Below are positions 26,950 to 36,352 of a DNA stretch of 64,000 nt, one piece after another. The translations under genes were made by a program, and so were the position numbers. Position 1 is the stretch's first letter. Every line of letters starts with the position of its first letter. Source of the stretch: Psychroserpens ponticola (GTDB lineage: Bacteria; Bacteroidota; Bacteroidia; Flavobacteriales; Flavobacteriaceae); NCBI RefSeq assembly GCF_023556315.2, contig NZ_CP116221.1, forward strand, positions 1,623,001 through 1,687,000, in the 5' to 3' direction. The notes below the pieces were generated by a model, which did not search any database, had not been told where the DNA came from, and saw only the letters and a program-made list of their open reading frames with translations.

Positions 26950-28209
26950 TTATTCACCCATCGCAGCAATGACTGCAGCAGATAAACGTTTATATGTTCC
27001 GTTTTCTAAGCGTTCTCTAATAGCATCAAAAGCATCAAGAGTTTCAGTAACATCTTCTAATGTATGAGTTGCTGTAGGAATCATTCTTAAAAGAATTAAT
27101 CCTTTAGGTATTACTGGATATACAACAATAGAACAAAAAATCCCGTAGTTTTCACGTAAATCACGAACTAAAGCCATGGCTTCAGGAATACTTCCTTTTA
27201 GATATACAGGAGTTACACAACTTTGTGTAGTTCCGATATCAAATCCACGTTTTTTTAATCCAGATTGTAATGCATCAACAATTGTCCAAAGGTTTTCTTT
27301 AAGCTCTGGCATTGTTTTGAGCATTTGTAAACGCTTACGAGCACCAACTACAAGTTGCATTTGTAGTGACTTTGCAAACATTTGCGAACGTAAATTATAT
27401 TTTAAGTAGTCTATAATTTCTTGATCTGCAGCTATAAATGCACCAGTACTTGCCATAGATTTAGCAAACGTAGCAAAATACACGTCAATATCATCCTGTA
27501 CGCCTTGTTCTTCACCAGCTCCAGCTCCAGTTTTACCTAAAGTTCCAAAACCATGTGCATCATCGACAAATAATCTGAAATTAAATTTCTTTTTAAGTTC
27601 AACTATTTCTTTCAAACGTCCTTGCTCACCTCGCATTCCAAATACACCTTCAGAAATTACTAAAATTCCTCCTCCAGTATGTTCAGCCATTTTAGTGGCT
27701 CTTTCTAAGTTTTTCTCAAGACTTTCAACATCATTATGCTTATAGGTGAATCGTTTTCCCATATGCAAACGAACACCATCAATAATACAAGCGTGTGCAT
27801 CAACATCATAAACAATAATATCATCTTTTGACACCAAAGCATCAATTGTAGATACCATGCCTTGGTAACCAAAGTTCAATAAATATGCTGCTTGTTTATT
27901 TACAAATTCAGCAAGCTCATCTTGTAATTTTTCGTGAAGATCTGTATGACCAGACATCATTCGAGCTCCCATTGGGTAAGCTGATCCATATTCTGCTGCA
28001 GCTTCGGCATCAACCTTTCTAACCTCAGGATGGTTAGCAAGACCAAGATAATCGTTAATACTCCATGTAATTACGTCTTTACCTTGAAACTTCATTCTAT
28101 TAGATATCTTACCTTCTAACTTAGGGAAAACAAAATAACCTTCTGCGTGAGAAGCCCATTTTCCTAACGGTCCTTTATCTTTATAAATCTTTTCAAATAA
28201 ATCCTTCAT
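26950..28209 (-). CDS. alpha-oxoamine synthase family acyltransferase (candidate cysteate/serine acyltransferase)
   Basis: A 419-residue PLP enzyme of the alpha-oxoamine synthase family, which condenses an amino acid with an acyl thioester and releases CO2. Visible are SINDYLGLANHPEVRK, the cofactor aspartate in FVDDAHGFGTLG (216-224) and the PLP lysine in ATFAKSMASTGAF (Lys250). Family members include serine palmitoyltransferase, KBL, BioF and the flavobacterial cysteate fatty-acyltransferase that makes capnine. An unusually short N-terminus (MKDLFEKIYKDKGPLGKWASHAEGYFVFPKLEG in place of a BioF-type start) and the cysteine-synthase-like gene next door favour a sphingolipid or sulfonolipid role over biotin. 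A terminator lies between the two genes, so each is probably transcribed separately. Confidence 0.82.
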   Translation of the reverse strand: MKDLFEKIYKDKGPLGKWASHAEGYFVFPKLEGKISNRMKFQGKDVITWSINDYLGLANHPEVRKVDAEAAAEYGSAYPMGARMMSGHTDLHEKLQDELAEFVNKQAAYLLNFGYQGMVSTIDALVSKDDIIVYDVDAHACIIDGVRLHMGKRFTYKHNDVESLEKNLERATKMAEHTGGGILVISEGVFGMRGEQGRLKEIVELKKKFNFRLFVDDAHGFGTLGKTGAGAGEEQGVQDDIDVYFATFAKSMASTGAFIAADQEIIDYLKYNLRSQMFAKSLQMQLVVGARKRLQMLKTMPELKENLWTIVDALQSGLKKRGFDIGTTQSCVTPVYLKGSIPEAMALVRDLRENYGIFCSIVVYPVIPKGLILLRMIPTATHTLEDVTETLDAFDAIRERLENGTYKRLSAAVIAAMGE

Positions 28210-28290
28210 TTAAAGCTATTAATTTAGTCAAATTAGTTAGTAGACTTTATCTCAATCATTTTTAAGCGAAAAATTAAGATATAATCGGGA

Positions 28291-28298
28291 CAAAATTA
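28291..28298 (-). promoter_or_regulatory. putative -7 box (TAATTTTG) of the alpha-oxoamine synthase gene
   Basis: On the complement, TAATTTTG at 28298-28291 matches TAnnTTTG and would start a transcript with a leader of about 75 bases. It lies just downstream of the terminator at 28362-28388, which fits a separate transcription unit. No -33 TTG is evident. Confidence 0.35.
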
Positions 28299-28361
28299 AT
28301 CAATTATATTATGACTGCATAATATTTTAAGACCAATGTTTATAAGCCCTTATACATAAAA

Positions 28362-28388
28362 TCCTATCACATAAAAATGCAATAGGAC
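28362..28388 (-). terminator. rho-independent terminator of the cysteine-synthase-like gene
   Basis: Reading the complement, arms TCCTATTGCA and TGTGATAGGA (28387-28378 and 28371-28362) pair over ten bases with two G-T wobbles around a six-base T-rich loop and are followed by TTTTATG. It is 22 bases beyond the stop at 28410. Confidence 0.65.
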
Positions 28389-28409
28389 TTCACACTACTT
28401 TTTGTAATT

Positions 28410-29447
28410 TTATTTTATATACTGAATGCTTTCAGAGACTTCTGTTTTACTATCAAAGAAACCTTGCTCTTCCATCCATTTATCACTATAAATCTTACTC
28501 ATATAGCGAGATCCATGATCTGGAAATATCACAACAACTTTATCACCTTTCTTAAATTCTCCATCTTCACTAAGTTGCTTTAATGCTTGCATTGCTGCTC
28601 CACTTGTATAACCTACAAATAAGCCTTCAGATCTAGAAATCTCTCGAGCTGTATGTGCACTTTCCTCATCCGTAACTTTGATAAATTTATCAATTAAATC
28701 GAAGTCTGTTGCTGTAGGAATTAAATTCTTACCTAAGCCTTCAATTCGATAAGGATAAATTTCTTTATCATCAAATTCACGTGTTTCATGATATTTCTTT
28801 AATACTGAACCAAATGCATCAACACCAATGATTTTAACATCAGGATTTTGTTCTTTTAAGTATTTAGATATCCCAGAAATAGTTCCACCTGTTCCACTAC
28901 AAGCAACTAAATGAGTGATTTTACCTTCAGTTTGATTCCAAATTTCAGGACCAGTAGAATTATAATGTGCATCAATATTTAATTGATTAAAATACTGATT
29001 GATATAGATAGAACCTTTAATCTCATTATGTAAACGCTTAGCAACTTCGTAATAAGAACGCGGATCGTTAGCACTAACATTAGCAGGACACACATACACT
29101 TGTGCTCCCATAGATTTTAGCATATCAATTTTATCTGCTGAAGATTTAGAACTCACAGCTAAAATACACTCATAACCTTTAATGATGCTAACCATAGCAA
29201 TACTAAAACCTGTATTACCTGAAGTTGTTTCAATAATAGTATCACCTGGAGTTAGAATTCCTTGTCGTTCTGCTTCTTCTATAATATGAAGTGCTATTCT
29301 ATCTTTTGATGAATGACCTGGATTAAAAGCTTCTACTTTTGCGAAGAAATCACCTTCAAAGCCTTTTGTCATTTTATTTAATTTGATAAGTGGTGTTTTA
29401 CCTATTAATTGTAAAACATTATCAAATACATGTTTGTCTTGTTTCAT
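28410..29447 (-). CDS. PLP-dependent cysteine synthase / cystathionine beta-synthase-like enzyme
   Basis: A 345-residue fold-type II PLP enzyme. The PLP lysine is in [12 protein letters not shown] (Lys48), the substrate loop is TTSGNTG (74-80), and the glycine-rich phosphate loop is [11 protein letters not shown]. In O-acetylserine sulfhydrylases the lysine motif normally reads SVKDR; here it is SSKDR. There is no CBS-pair regulatory domain. It could be a cysteine synthase, a cystathionine beta-synthase, or an enzyme making L-cysteate for sulfonolipids; the neighbouring acyltransferase makes the last attractive. It has its own promoter-like region with an inverted repeat at 29463-29488. Confidence 0.8.
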   Translation of the reverse strand: MKQDKHVFDNVLQLIGKTPLIKLNKMTKGFEGDFFAKVEAFNPGHSSKDRIALHIIEEAERQGILTPGDTIIETTSGNTGFSIAMVSIIKGYECILAVSSKSSADKIDMLKSMGAQVYVCPANVSANDPRSYYEVAKRLHNEIKGSIYINQYFNQLNIDAHYNSTGPEIWNQTEGKITHLVACSGTGGTISGISKYLKEQNPDVKIIGVDAFGSVLKKYHETREFDDKEIYPYRIEGLGKNLIPTATDFDLIDKFIKVTDEESAHTAREISRSEGLFVGYTSGAAMQALKQLSEDGEFKKGDKVVVIFPDHGSRYMSKIYSDKWMEEQGFFDSKTEVSESIQYIK

Positions 29448-29462
29448 AAACGCTATTTATCA

Positions 29463-29507
29463 GTTTCAACATCATTTAACATTGAAACGTAAAACCTTGC
29501 AAAATTA
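29463..29507 (-). promoter_or_regulatory. promoter box plus inverted repeat upstream of the cysteine-synthase-like gene
   Basis: On the complement TAATTTTG (29507-29500), followed by CAA, matches the Bacteroidota -7 box. Downstream of it lies an inverted repeat GTTTCAA (29463-29469) / TTGAAAC (29482-29488) with a 12-base spacer, ending 16 bases before the ATG. It would lie in the 5' leader, as an operator or an RNA hairpin. Confidence 0.45.
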
Positions 29508-29522
29508 CTATTTTTTTTTAAA

Positions 29523-31583
29523 CTAGCTAGTAATTCCTTCTAAGTCTAGTAAAAAAGCGTATTCTTGAGCATCTTCTTTTAGAGCTTCAAATCGTCCGGA
29601 AGCTCCACCATGACCAGCTTTCATATTGGTTAGAAGATATAATTTGTTAGTATCTTGTTTATAAGTTCTGAGCTTAGAAACCCACTTTGCAGGTTCCCAA
29701 TACTGCACTTGCGAATCGTGTAAACCTGTGGTTACCAATAGATTTGGATAATTTTGCTTTTTCAAATTATCATATGGTGAGTAACTTTTGATATATTTGT
29801 AATAGTCTTTATTATTAGGGTTTCCCCATTCATCATATTCTCCTGTAGTAAGCGGAATTGTATGGTCTAGCATTGTTGTTACTACGTCAACAAAAGGAAC
29901 GGCTGCAATAACTCCGTTATAGAGTTCTGGTGCTTCATTTATTATAACTCCCATCAATAAACCACCAGCACTTCCACCCATTGCGTATAAATGAGATTTT
30001 GACGTATAACCTTCAGCAATTAAATGTTTTGAACAATCTATAAAATCTGTAAACGTGTTTTTCTTTTTAAGAAGTTTTCCATCTTCATACCACTGTCTTC
30101 CTAAATACTCTCCTCCTCTAACATGTGCAATTACATAAATAAACCCTCTGTCTAACAAACTTAATCGGATTGTTGAAAAATATGGATCAACGGTAGAACC
30201 ATAACTTCCATAAGCGTATTGCAATACTGGAGTGTTCCCATCAAGTTTGGAGTCTTTTCTTCTAACGACAGACATTGGGATTTTAGTGCCATCTTGTGCA
30301 GTTGCCCATATGCGTTCAGAAGTATAGTTGTTTTTGTCAAACTTAGGATCTAAAACTTGCTGTTCTTTTTTGATTTCTTTAGCTTTTGTTCGCATATTGA
30401 AATCTATTACAGACGCTGGAGTAGTCAGTGAATTATATGCATATCTTAAAATTTCAGTATCAAAATCGACGTTTGTTCCTACATTTACAGTGTAAGTTTC
30501 ATTATCAAATGGCAAATAATAATCTTCAGTATTATCCCAACGTTTTATTCTTATTTCATTTAATCCATTAGTTCGTTCACTAATGACTATATAATCTTTG
30601 AATATCTCAATATCTTCAATCAAAACATCTTTTCTATGAGGAATGACTTCAACCCAATTTTCAAGTTTGGTAGCATTTTCTGGTGTTTTCATAAGTTTGA
30701 AGTTGGTTGCTTCATCTTTATTAGTAACCACATAAAAATGGTTTTCAAAATGAGACATGCTATACTCTAAACCTCGAACTCTTTTTTGAAAGACTTTAAA
30801 TTCGTTATCTGGAGCATCTGCATTGAGGATATGAAACTCATTTGTGAGCGTACTATAACAGGCAATGATGATATATTTTCTTGATTTAGATTTGTAAACA
30901 GCAACTCCAAAAGTATCATCATTTTCGGTGAATACGATAATATCTTCGTCTTCAGAATCACCTATTTTATGTTTGTAAATTTCATTTGCTCGAAGCGTTT
31001 GTTCGTCTTTTTTTGTGTAAAAAATGGTACAATTATCATTTGCCCAAGTTGACGAGCCAGTTGTGTTTTTTATTACGTCTGAAAATATCTCATTAGTAAT
31101 TAAACTCTTAATTTGAAGATTGTATTGTCGTCTGCCAACAGTATCCAATCCAAAAGAAATCATCGTATTATCTGGACTCACACTTAATCCTACTAATCTA
31201 AAATAACCATGACCTTTTGCCATGTCGTTGCAATCAAAAATCAACTCTTCTTTGGCTTCTAAACTTTCTTTTTTGCGTGTGTAAATCGGATAATCTTTAC
31301 CTTTTTCATACCGAACGATGTACCAATAACCATTGTATTTATAGGGAACTGAAGAATCATCTTCCTTGATTCTTGCTTTCATTTCTTCAAACAATTGCTT
31401 TTCAAAACTATTAGTATGAGCAGTTTCTTGCTCGTAATAATCGTTTTCAGCATTTAGGTAATCCAACACATTTTGATCTTCTCGTTGGTTTAGCCAGAAA
31501 TAGTTATCAATTCTAAGATCATTATGGATTTCTAATTCTTTAGGAATTTGTCTTGCAATAGGAGCTTCAATAGTCGTCTTCAT
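29523..31583 (-). CDS. S9 family oligopeptidase B-like serine protease
   Basis: A 686-residue prolyl-oligopeptidase-family enzyme. The N-terminal two thirds form a seven-bladed propeller ([34 protein letters not shown]); the C-terminal hydrolase has the nucleophile in [13 protein letters not shown] (Ser538), Asp623 in [17 protein letters not shown] and His658 in [28 protein letters not shown] is typical of oligopeptidase B (PtrB), which cuts after basic residues in short peptides. No signal peptide is present, so it is cytoplasmic or, as in some PtrB proteins, exported by another route. It is divergent from ybaB with 62 bases between the starts. Confidence 0.92.
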   Translation of the reverse strand: MKTTIEAPIARQIPKELEIHNDLRIDNYFWLNQREDQNVLDYLNAENDYYEQETAHTNSFEKQLFEEMKARIKEDDSSVPYKYNGYWYIVRYEKGKDYPIYTRKKESLEAKEELIFDCNDMAKGHGYFRLVGLSVSPDNTMISFGLDTVGRRQYNLQIKSLITNEIFSDVIKNTTGSSTWANDNCTIFYTKKDEQTLRANEIYKHKIGDSEDEDIIVFTENDDTFGVAVYKSKSRKYIIIACYSTLTNEFHILNADAPDNEFKVFQKRVRGLEYSMSHFENHFYVVTNKDEATNFKLMKTPENATKLENWVEVIPHRKDVLIEDIEIFKDYIVISERTNGLNEIRIKRWDNTEDYYLPFDNETYTVNVGTNVDFDTEILRYAYNSLTTPASVIDFNMRTKAKEIKKEQQVLDPKFDKNNYTSERIWATAQDGTKIPMSVVRRKDSKLDGNTPVLQYAYGSYGSTVDPYFSTIRLSLLDRGFIYVIAHVRGGEYLGRQWYEDGKLLKKKNTFTDFIDCSKHLIAEGYTSKSHLYAMGGSAGGLLMGVIINEAPELYNGVIAAVPFVDVVTTMLDHTIPLTTGEYDEWGNPNNKDYYKYIKSYSPYDNLKKQNYPNLLVTTGLHDSQVQYWEPAKWVSKLRTYKQDTNKLYLLTNMKAGHGGASGRFEALKEDAQEYAFLLDLEGITS

Positions 31584-31611
31584 TTTTCTTTTTAAAAGTC
31601 AAGCAATTTAG

Positions 31612-31619
31612 TAATTTTG
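31612..31619 (+). promoter_or_regulatory. putative -7 box (TAATTTTG) of ybaB
   Basis: TAATTTTG followed by CAA lies 26 bases before the ybaB ATG. The surrounding TAGTAATTTTGCAA is identical over 14 bases to the box in front of the cysteine-synthase-like gene (complement of 29497-29510), which supports both being real promoter elements. Confidence 0.5.
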
Positions 31620-31645
31620 CAACTTATAATTTAAAACTTAACAAT

Positions 31646-31960
31646 ATGTTTGGAGATATGATGGGGAAACTTAAAGAAGCCCAGAAAAAAGTTGAAGAAA
31701 CAAAAGAACGCCTTCATACTGTTTTAATTGACGAAAAGAGTAATGATAATAAACTAAAAGTTACTATTACCGCAAATAGAACTTTAAAATCAATTGCAAT
31801 AGACGACGAATTACTTCAAGATAAGGACATGCTTGAAGATTATTTAATTCTTACGATAAACAAAGCAATTGAACGCGCTTCAACAGTTCATGAAACTGAA
31901 GTTGCAGCTGTAGCAAAAGCTGGAATGCCAAATATTCCCGGAATGGATATGTTTAAGTAA
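31646..31960 (+). CDS. ybaB: YbaB/EbfC nucleoid-associated protein
   Basis: A 104-residue protein of the YbaB/EbfC family, small dimeric DNA-binding proteins associated with the nucleoid. It has the family order: helical N-terminus [23 protein letters not shown], a central beta part ([24 protein letters not shown]) and a C-terminal helix with [18 protein letters not shown]. In many bacteria the gene is next to dnaX or recR, but not here, as is usual in flavobacteria. It is monocistronic, bounded by the divergent protease gene and the convergent threonine aldolase. Confidence 0.9.
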   Translation: MFGDMMGKLKEAQKKVEETKERLHTVLIDEKSNDNKLKVTITANRTLKSIAIDDELLQDKDMLEDYLILTINKAIERASTVHETEVAAVAKAGMPNIPGMDMFK

Positions 31961-32012
31961 TCTGTTGTCCAGAAAGGTTTTTATAACCTTGTTGAATTTA
32001 ACCATGAATTTT

Positions 32013-33029
32013 TTAAAATTCATTCAACACATCCAAAAGGCGTTCATGCATTTGATCTGTATAATCTAAATGCGTTACCATGCGAAGTTTATTGCTTCCC
32101 ATGCTTATGATATGAATGTTTTTGTCTGTTAATTGCTGAAGAAATTCTGCTTCATCAACATGAGACTCCAATTCAAAAATAACGATGTTGGTTTCTATAG
32201 GTTCTACAACCTTTATAATTGATAAATCAAATAAAGCTTGTCCAATATCTTTAGCTTTTTTATGATCTTCTGCTAATCTATCCATGTTATGATCTAATGC
32301 ATACAATCCAGCAGCAGCCAGATAACCAACTTGTCGCATATTACCTCCGAAAACTTTTCTTAAATGAATAGATTTTTTCATAATAGATTCATCACCAATC
32401 AGCACTGAACCAATAGGACAGCCAAGCCCTTTGCTTAGGCAGACAGAAATCGTATCAAAGATTTGTCCGTATTGTTTTGGCGTTTCATTTTTAGCAATCA
32501 AAGCATTCCATAATCGTGCTCCATCTAAATGATACCCTAAATCATGTGTATCACAAACGGTTCTGATTTTTTTAAGTTCTTCAAAATCCCAACAAGCTCC
32601 TCCTCCTTTATTGGTTGTGTTTTCAACTTCTACTAAACTGGTTTGACTATAATAAAAGGCATCTGGATTTATAGCCTGAATCACTTGTTGAGCATTAAAC
32701 ATGCCTCTTTCACCATCAATTAAATGACAAGATACACCACTATTAAATGCTGCTCCTCCAGCTTCATAATTATAAATGTGTGCATATTTATCACAAATGA
32801 CTTGCTCTCCAGGTTGCGTGTGTAATTTGATAGCAGTCTGATTAGCCATACTTCCAGATGGAAAAAACAAAGCTTTCTCCTTTCCAAACATGTTTGCTAA
32901 ACGCTCTTCTAAAGCATTTACAGTTGGGTCTTCTTTGAATACGTCGTCACCAACTTCGGCAGACATCATAGCATTTAACATGCCTTTTGTGGGCTTTGTT
33001 ACTGTATCGCTTCTTAAATCTATTGTCAT
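32013..33029 (-). CDS. low-specificity L-threonine aldolase
   Basis: A 338-residue PLP enzyme of the beta-eliminating lyase/threonine aldolase family, splitting L-threonine or L-allo-threonine into glycine and acetaldehyde. Family segments are [55 protein letters not shown], the aspartate in [13 protein letters not shown] and the PLP lysine in [17 protein letters not shown]. It begins three bases after the stop of the large metalloprotease gene, so the pair is cotranscribed; glycine or serine metabolism is the likely role. Confidence 0.93.
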   Translation of the reverse strand: MTIDLRSDTVTKPTKGMLNAMMSAEVGDDVFKEDPTVNALEERLANMFGKEKALFFPSGSMANQTAIKLHTQPGEQVICDKYAHIYNYEAGGAAFNSGVSCHLIDGERGMFNAQQVIQAINPDAFYYSQTSLVEVENTTNKGGGACWDFEELKKIRTVCDTHDLGYHLDGARLWNALIAKNETPKQYGQIFDTISVCLSKGLGCPIGSVLIGDESIMKKSIHLRKVFGGNMRQVGYLAAAGLYALDHNMDRLAEDHKKAKDIGQALFDLSIIKVVEPIETNIVIFELESHVDEAEFLQQLTDKNIHIISMGSNKLRMVTHLDYTDQMHERLLDVLNEF

Positions 33030-33032
33030 AAA

Positions 33033-35483
33033 TTAGTTAGTATTGTAATTGCATTTATCACTTCCAATTGGAGAACCATCAGGAATTTTCGGTGAATTTT
33101 TCAATATAAATTCTTCTGGATCCTCATTAAATTGCTCTATTAGTTTTTTATATTGTTTGCTATAATAATTTGGTAAAAGCATAGGTAATGAATTAGGCGT
33201 TTTACTAACAGGCATATTAATAGTATTTGGCACACTTTTTATTTTGTCAATATATTGATTTGCAATAGCATTGACTTGAAAGTAAGCTTTGTCATTTACA
33301 GCTAAATTCATAATATGTTTGAGAACATTAGTATTGATTATTTGTTGAATTTCATTTAAATAGGGATCATTATATTGCTTTTTAAATGAATTTTCAATTA
33401 CAATTTTTAATAATTCATCTAAATTTAATTGACTACTATCTAAACTATGTTGATAAACTAAACGATTTGCTCGCTCTGGATGTAATAATAAACTTAATGT
33501 CATATCACTTGCAGTAGCAGCAGCACTCATTGGGTCGAAAGCAACTCCAGCTTGACTAGAAAAGGATTCACGACTTCTATAATATTCAAAAGCTCTTGGT
33601 GGAAATAATTCCAATTTATCCTTTGGAATCGCTAATGCTTCAGCAGATAATGTTTTAAGAATAGAATTTAAAGCATCTCGTTGCATTTTAGCATCTACAG
33701 ACTTCACAACCGTTTGTCCATCACCTTTCACAGCATAATTATAATCTAAACCTCCAATCACTTTAGCTGCAGCTTCAGTTTGAAAACGATGGAAGAAATA
33801 GAGCGGCACAAATACATCTTCTAATACTGAAAGCGGTTCGCCTTTTCGAATATTGTCTATTGAGAAATTTGAAATAGCTTTTTCTCTAACTGCTAAAAGA
33901 TTGTCCAATTCTTCAGAAGCAGATTTGCCATTATCCCAAAGGTGAGCAGAAGCATGTGCTCCTCCTTTTGCTCTTGCATCACGATCTGAAATAAAACGAT
34001 GACCAGCTAAAGTTGCAGCTTTTAAAATTTTATTTAAGTCTTCAGTTTCGTTTGAATTTTTATCAAATTCAGAATAGCTATATGCCACAGTAACTTTGTC
34101 CCAATCTCCAATTCCTACAGCATACGCATCACTTAAATCTATATGTCCGTTAGTTAATTTTACTAAAGGATGTGGGTAATCCATAACTGATGACCTTTGG
34201 TTTGGACTTGCAGCAAAATTATGTGCAAACCCAATAGTGTGCCCAATTTCGTGAGCGCTCAACTGACGAATTCTCGCTAAAGCCATATCTAACATAGGTT
34301 GATAATTATCGTCACGCTCTGCAAATGGTTTATCTAATAACGCTTGAGCAATCATAAAATCCTGACGAATTCGTAAACTACCTAAACTCACATGACCTTT
34401 AATAATTTCTCCAGTTCTAGGATCGATAACACTTCCTCCATAACTCCATCCTCTAGTTGAACGATGTACCCATTGAATCACATTATATCTACAATCCATT
34501 GGATCTGCATCTGCAGGTAACATTTTTACTTGAAATGCATCTTTAAATCCGATAGACTCATAAGCTTGATTCCACCAACGAGCTCCATCTAAAAGCGCAG
34601 AACGTACAGGTTCTGGAGTTCCTGGATCTAGATAATAGATAATTGGTTCTTTAGCTTCACTAAGTTCAGCATTAGGATTTTTCTTTTCTAAGCGATGTCT
34701 AATGATATAGCGTTTTCTAATTTGCTCTTGTATTGGAGTGGCATAATCTAAATAAGATATTGAAATAGCTCCACTTCTCACATCAAATTCACGCATTTTA
34801 TATTCATTATCTGGTAATTCAATAAAGCTATGATGTTGAATTACACTAACTAATGATGCTGTAGGAGCTACAGTTCTAATATTTTTTCCTGTAGGTTGGC
34901 CTTTAAATGTTAGTAAAGCTTCAAACTCTACATTTTTAGGAAATGCTTTAGTTCTGTTAAGTGATAATGCACTTTTTGACGCATCTAATTTATAGTTTCC
35001 CTCCTTACTTCTTTTAAAAGTTGAAGCCACACCATTTACATCTTCCATTAAAAATGGTGTTATGTCAATGATGTAGGTTCCATTTTTTTCTTCTTCAATT
35101 TTAAATCCATATAAGACGGATTTAGCAAAAGCTTGCTCGATACTTTTCTTTTCAAGCACATTATCTGTAATAGCTCTATAATTTTGGTTGGGTTGAATTA
35201 ATAATAATTTATTACCTGCTTTTTGGAATTTCACTATGCGTTCTCTTCCTAATAGACCTCTGTCTAATCCAATATCGTTAGAACCAACTCCAGTAGCAAG
35301 TGAATTTACATATAGAAATTCTTGATCTAAATTTTTAACTTCTAAATAAATTTTGTCTTGACCTTCATCATAGTGAAAATCAAAAAAACCGTTATAATTT
35401 TCAAGGTCTTTATTATCTAATACCTGAGAAAAAGCTGGTAAAATTGAAAGAAATAGTACGAAGTATAATATCTGTTTTTTCAT
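33033..35483 (-). CDS. exported zinc-dependent metalloprotease (DUF5117/DUF4953 type)
   Basis: An 816-residue exported metzincin-like protein. A signal peptide (residues 1-19, ...LPAFSQ) is followed by a DUF5117-like region (GQDKIYLEVKNLDQEFLYVNSLATGVGSNDIG, ~43-72), then the catalytic domain with HEIGHTIGFAHN: His411, Glu412, His415 and His421 form the HExxHxxGxxH zinc site. A long helical C-terminal domain (~440-816) carries AGHRFISDRDARAKGGAHASAHLWDNG. Members are widespread in Bacteroidota; substrates are not established. It is likely periplasmic. Its stop lies three bases before the threonine aldolase start. Confidence 0.9.
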   Translation of the reverse strand: MKKQILYFVLFLSILPAFSQVLDNKDLENYNGFFDFHYDEGQDKIYLEVKNLDQEFLYVNSLATGVGSNDIGLDRGLLGRERIVKFQKAGNKLLLIQPNQNYRAITDNVLEKKSIEQAFAKSVLYGFKIEEEKNGTYIIDITPFLMEDVNGVASTFKRSKEGNYKLDASKSALSLNRTKAFPKNVEFEALLTFKGQPTGKNIRTVAPTASLVSVIQHHSFIELPDNEYKMREFDVRSGAISISYLDYATPIQEQIRKRYIIRHRLEKKNPNAELSEAKEPIIYYLDPGTPEPVRSALLDGARWWNQAYESIGFKDAFQVKMLPADADPMDCRYNVIQWVHRSTRGWSYGGSVIDPRTGEIIKGHVSLGSLRIRQDFMIAQALLDKPFAERDDNYQPMLDMALARIRQLSAHEIGHTIGFAHNFAASPNQRSSVMDYPHPLVKLTNGHIDLSDAYAVGIGDWDKVTVAYSYSEFDKNSNETEDLNKILKAATLAGHRFISDRDARAKGGAHASAHLWDNGKSASEELDNLLAVREKAISNFSIDNIRKGEPLSVLEDVFVPLYFFHRFQTEAAAKVIGGLDYNYAVKGDGQTVVKSVDAKMQRDALNSILKTLSAEALAIPKDKLELFPPRAFEYYRSRESFSSQAGVAFDPMSAAATASDMTLSLLLHPERANRLVYQHSLDSSQLNLDELLKIVIENSFKKQYNDPYLNEIQQIINTNVLKHIMNLAVNDKAYFQVNAIANQYIDKIKSVPNTINMPVSKTPNSLPMLLPNYYSKQYKKLIEQFNEDPEEFILKNSPKIPDGSPIGSDKCNYNTN

Positions 35484-35710
35484 TATTGAATAATTAGTCT
35501 ATAAAATTACATAATTTAAACGAATTGATAAATGTGACTTATATAAATAACATGCGTCTAAACTATTAAGAAACTTATAGTTGCAAGAATGAATTTGTTG
35601 CTGTATTAATTTAAATTAACCTGAGAACCCTATATCAGAGATTAATAATAATTTTTAAGCTATTTAAAAATGGAAATTTCAAACCCATTCTTGATGGTTT
35701 TTTCAAACGT

Positions 35711-36277
35711 TTGTATTCAAAAACTAATTTTATTGGTTTAGAAGCGATACCTTATAAGTTAGGCTCAATACATTCAAATATTGATATTGTCATTAGACCT
35801 TTTGAAACTTCAGATCTAAATTCATTAAATGAAGGGGTTAGGCATTCACGTTTAGTTGAAGAGCAAATCCCAAAATGTTACGTTGCTACTACCAATGAAA
35901 ATAGAACAATTTATAGACAATGGTTATTTACTCATAAATATCAACAACAAGTTATAGATTACTTTGGTCCTATTTTTCCGAAAATTAGTATAAACGAGGC
36001 AATTATTGAAGGTGTATTTACACATCCTGACTATAGAGGATTACGCATCATGTCTGATGCAATGTCAAAAATAATTCAGCAGCAACAGTATAAAAATATA
36101 AAAAGAGTGATTGCTTTTGTTGAAGAAAGTAATAAAGCAAGTCTTAAAGGTTTTTATAGAATAGGTTTTTTGCCTTATATGATAAGGAAAGAAGTTTGGT
36201 TTCTGTTTAGAAGAAAAGTAACTTTAGTTCAAATGTCAGAGAAACTTCAAAAAAAGCATTTAAAAGCATTTTTATAA
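35711..36277 (+). CDS. GNAT family N-acetyltransferase, start uncertain
   Basis: The region from 35711 (TTG) gives 188 residues with a GNAT core: VIRPFETSDLNSL, an acetyl-CoA-binding segment around EGVFTHPDYRGLRIMSDAMSKIIQQQQ, and VEESNKASLKGFYRIGFLPY. The same frame is open further upstream to a stop at 35612-35614 and encodes a plausible N-terminus (FKLFKNGNFKPILDGFFKRLYSK...), but there is no ATG or GTG in it. The true start is therefore either the TTG at 35711 or a non-standard codon such as ATA/ATT near 35645-35653. Substrate unknown. It stands alone between the metalloprotease (divergent) and prfB. Confidence 0.7.
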   Translation: MYSKTNFIGLEAIPYKLGSIHSNIDIVIRPFETSDLNSLNEGVRHSRLVEEQIPKCYVATTNENRTIYRQWLFTHKYQQQVIDYFGPIFPKISINEAIIEGVFTHPDYRGLRIMSDAMSKIIQQQQYKNIKRVIAFVEESNKASLKGFYRIGFLPYMIRKEVWFLFRRKVTLVQMSEKLQKKHLKAFL

Positions 36278-36352
36278 ACTTGATTTAAAACATAATTGGT
36301 TTTAGTTTTTTCTGAATGATTTATATCTTATTTTCGTTTAAAATTTTAGACT

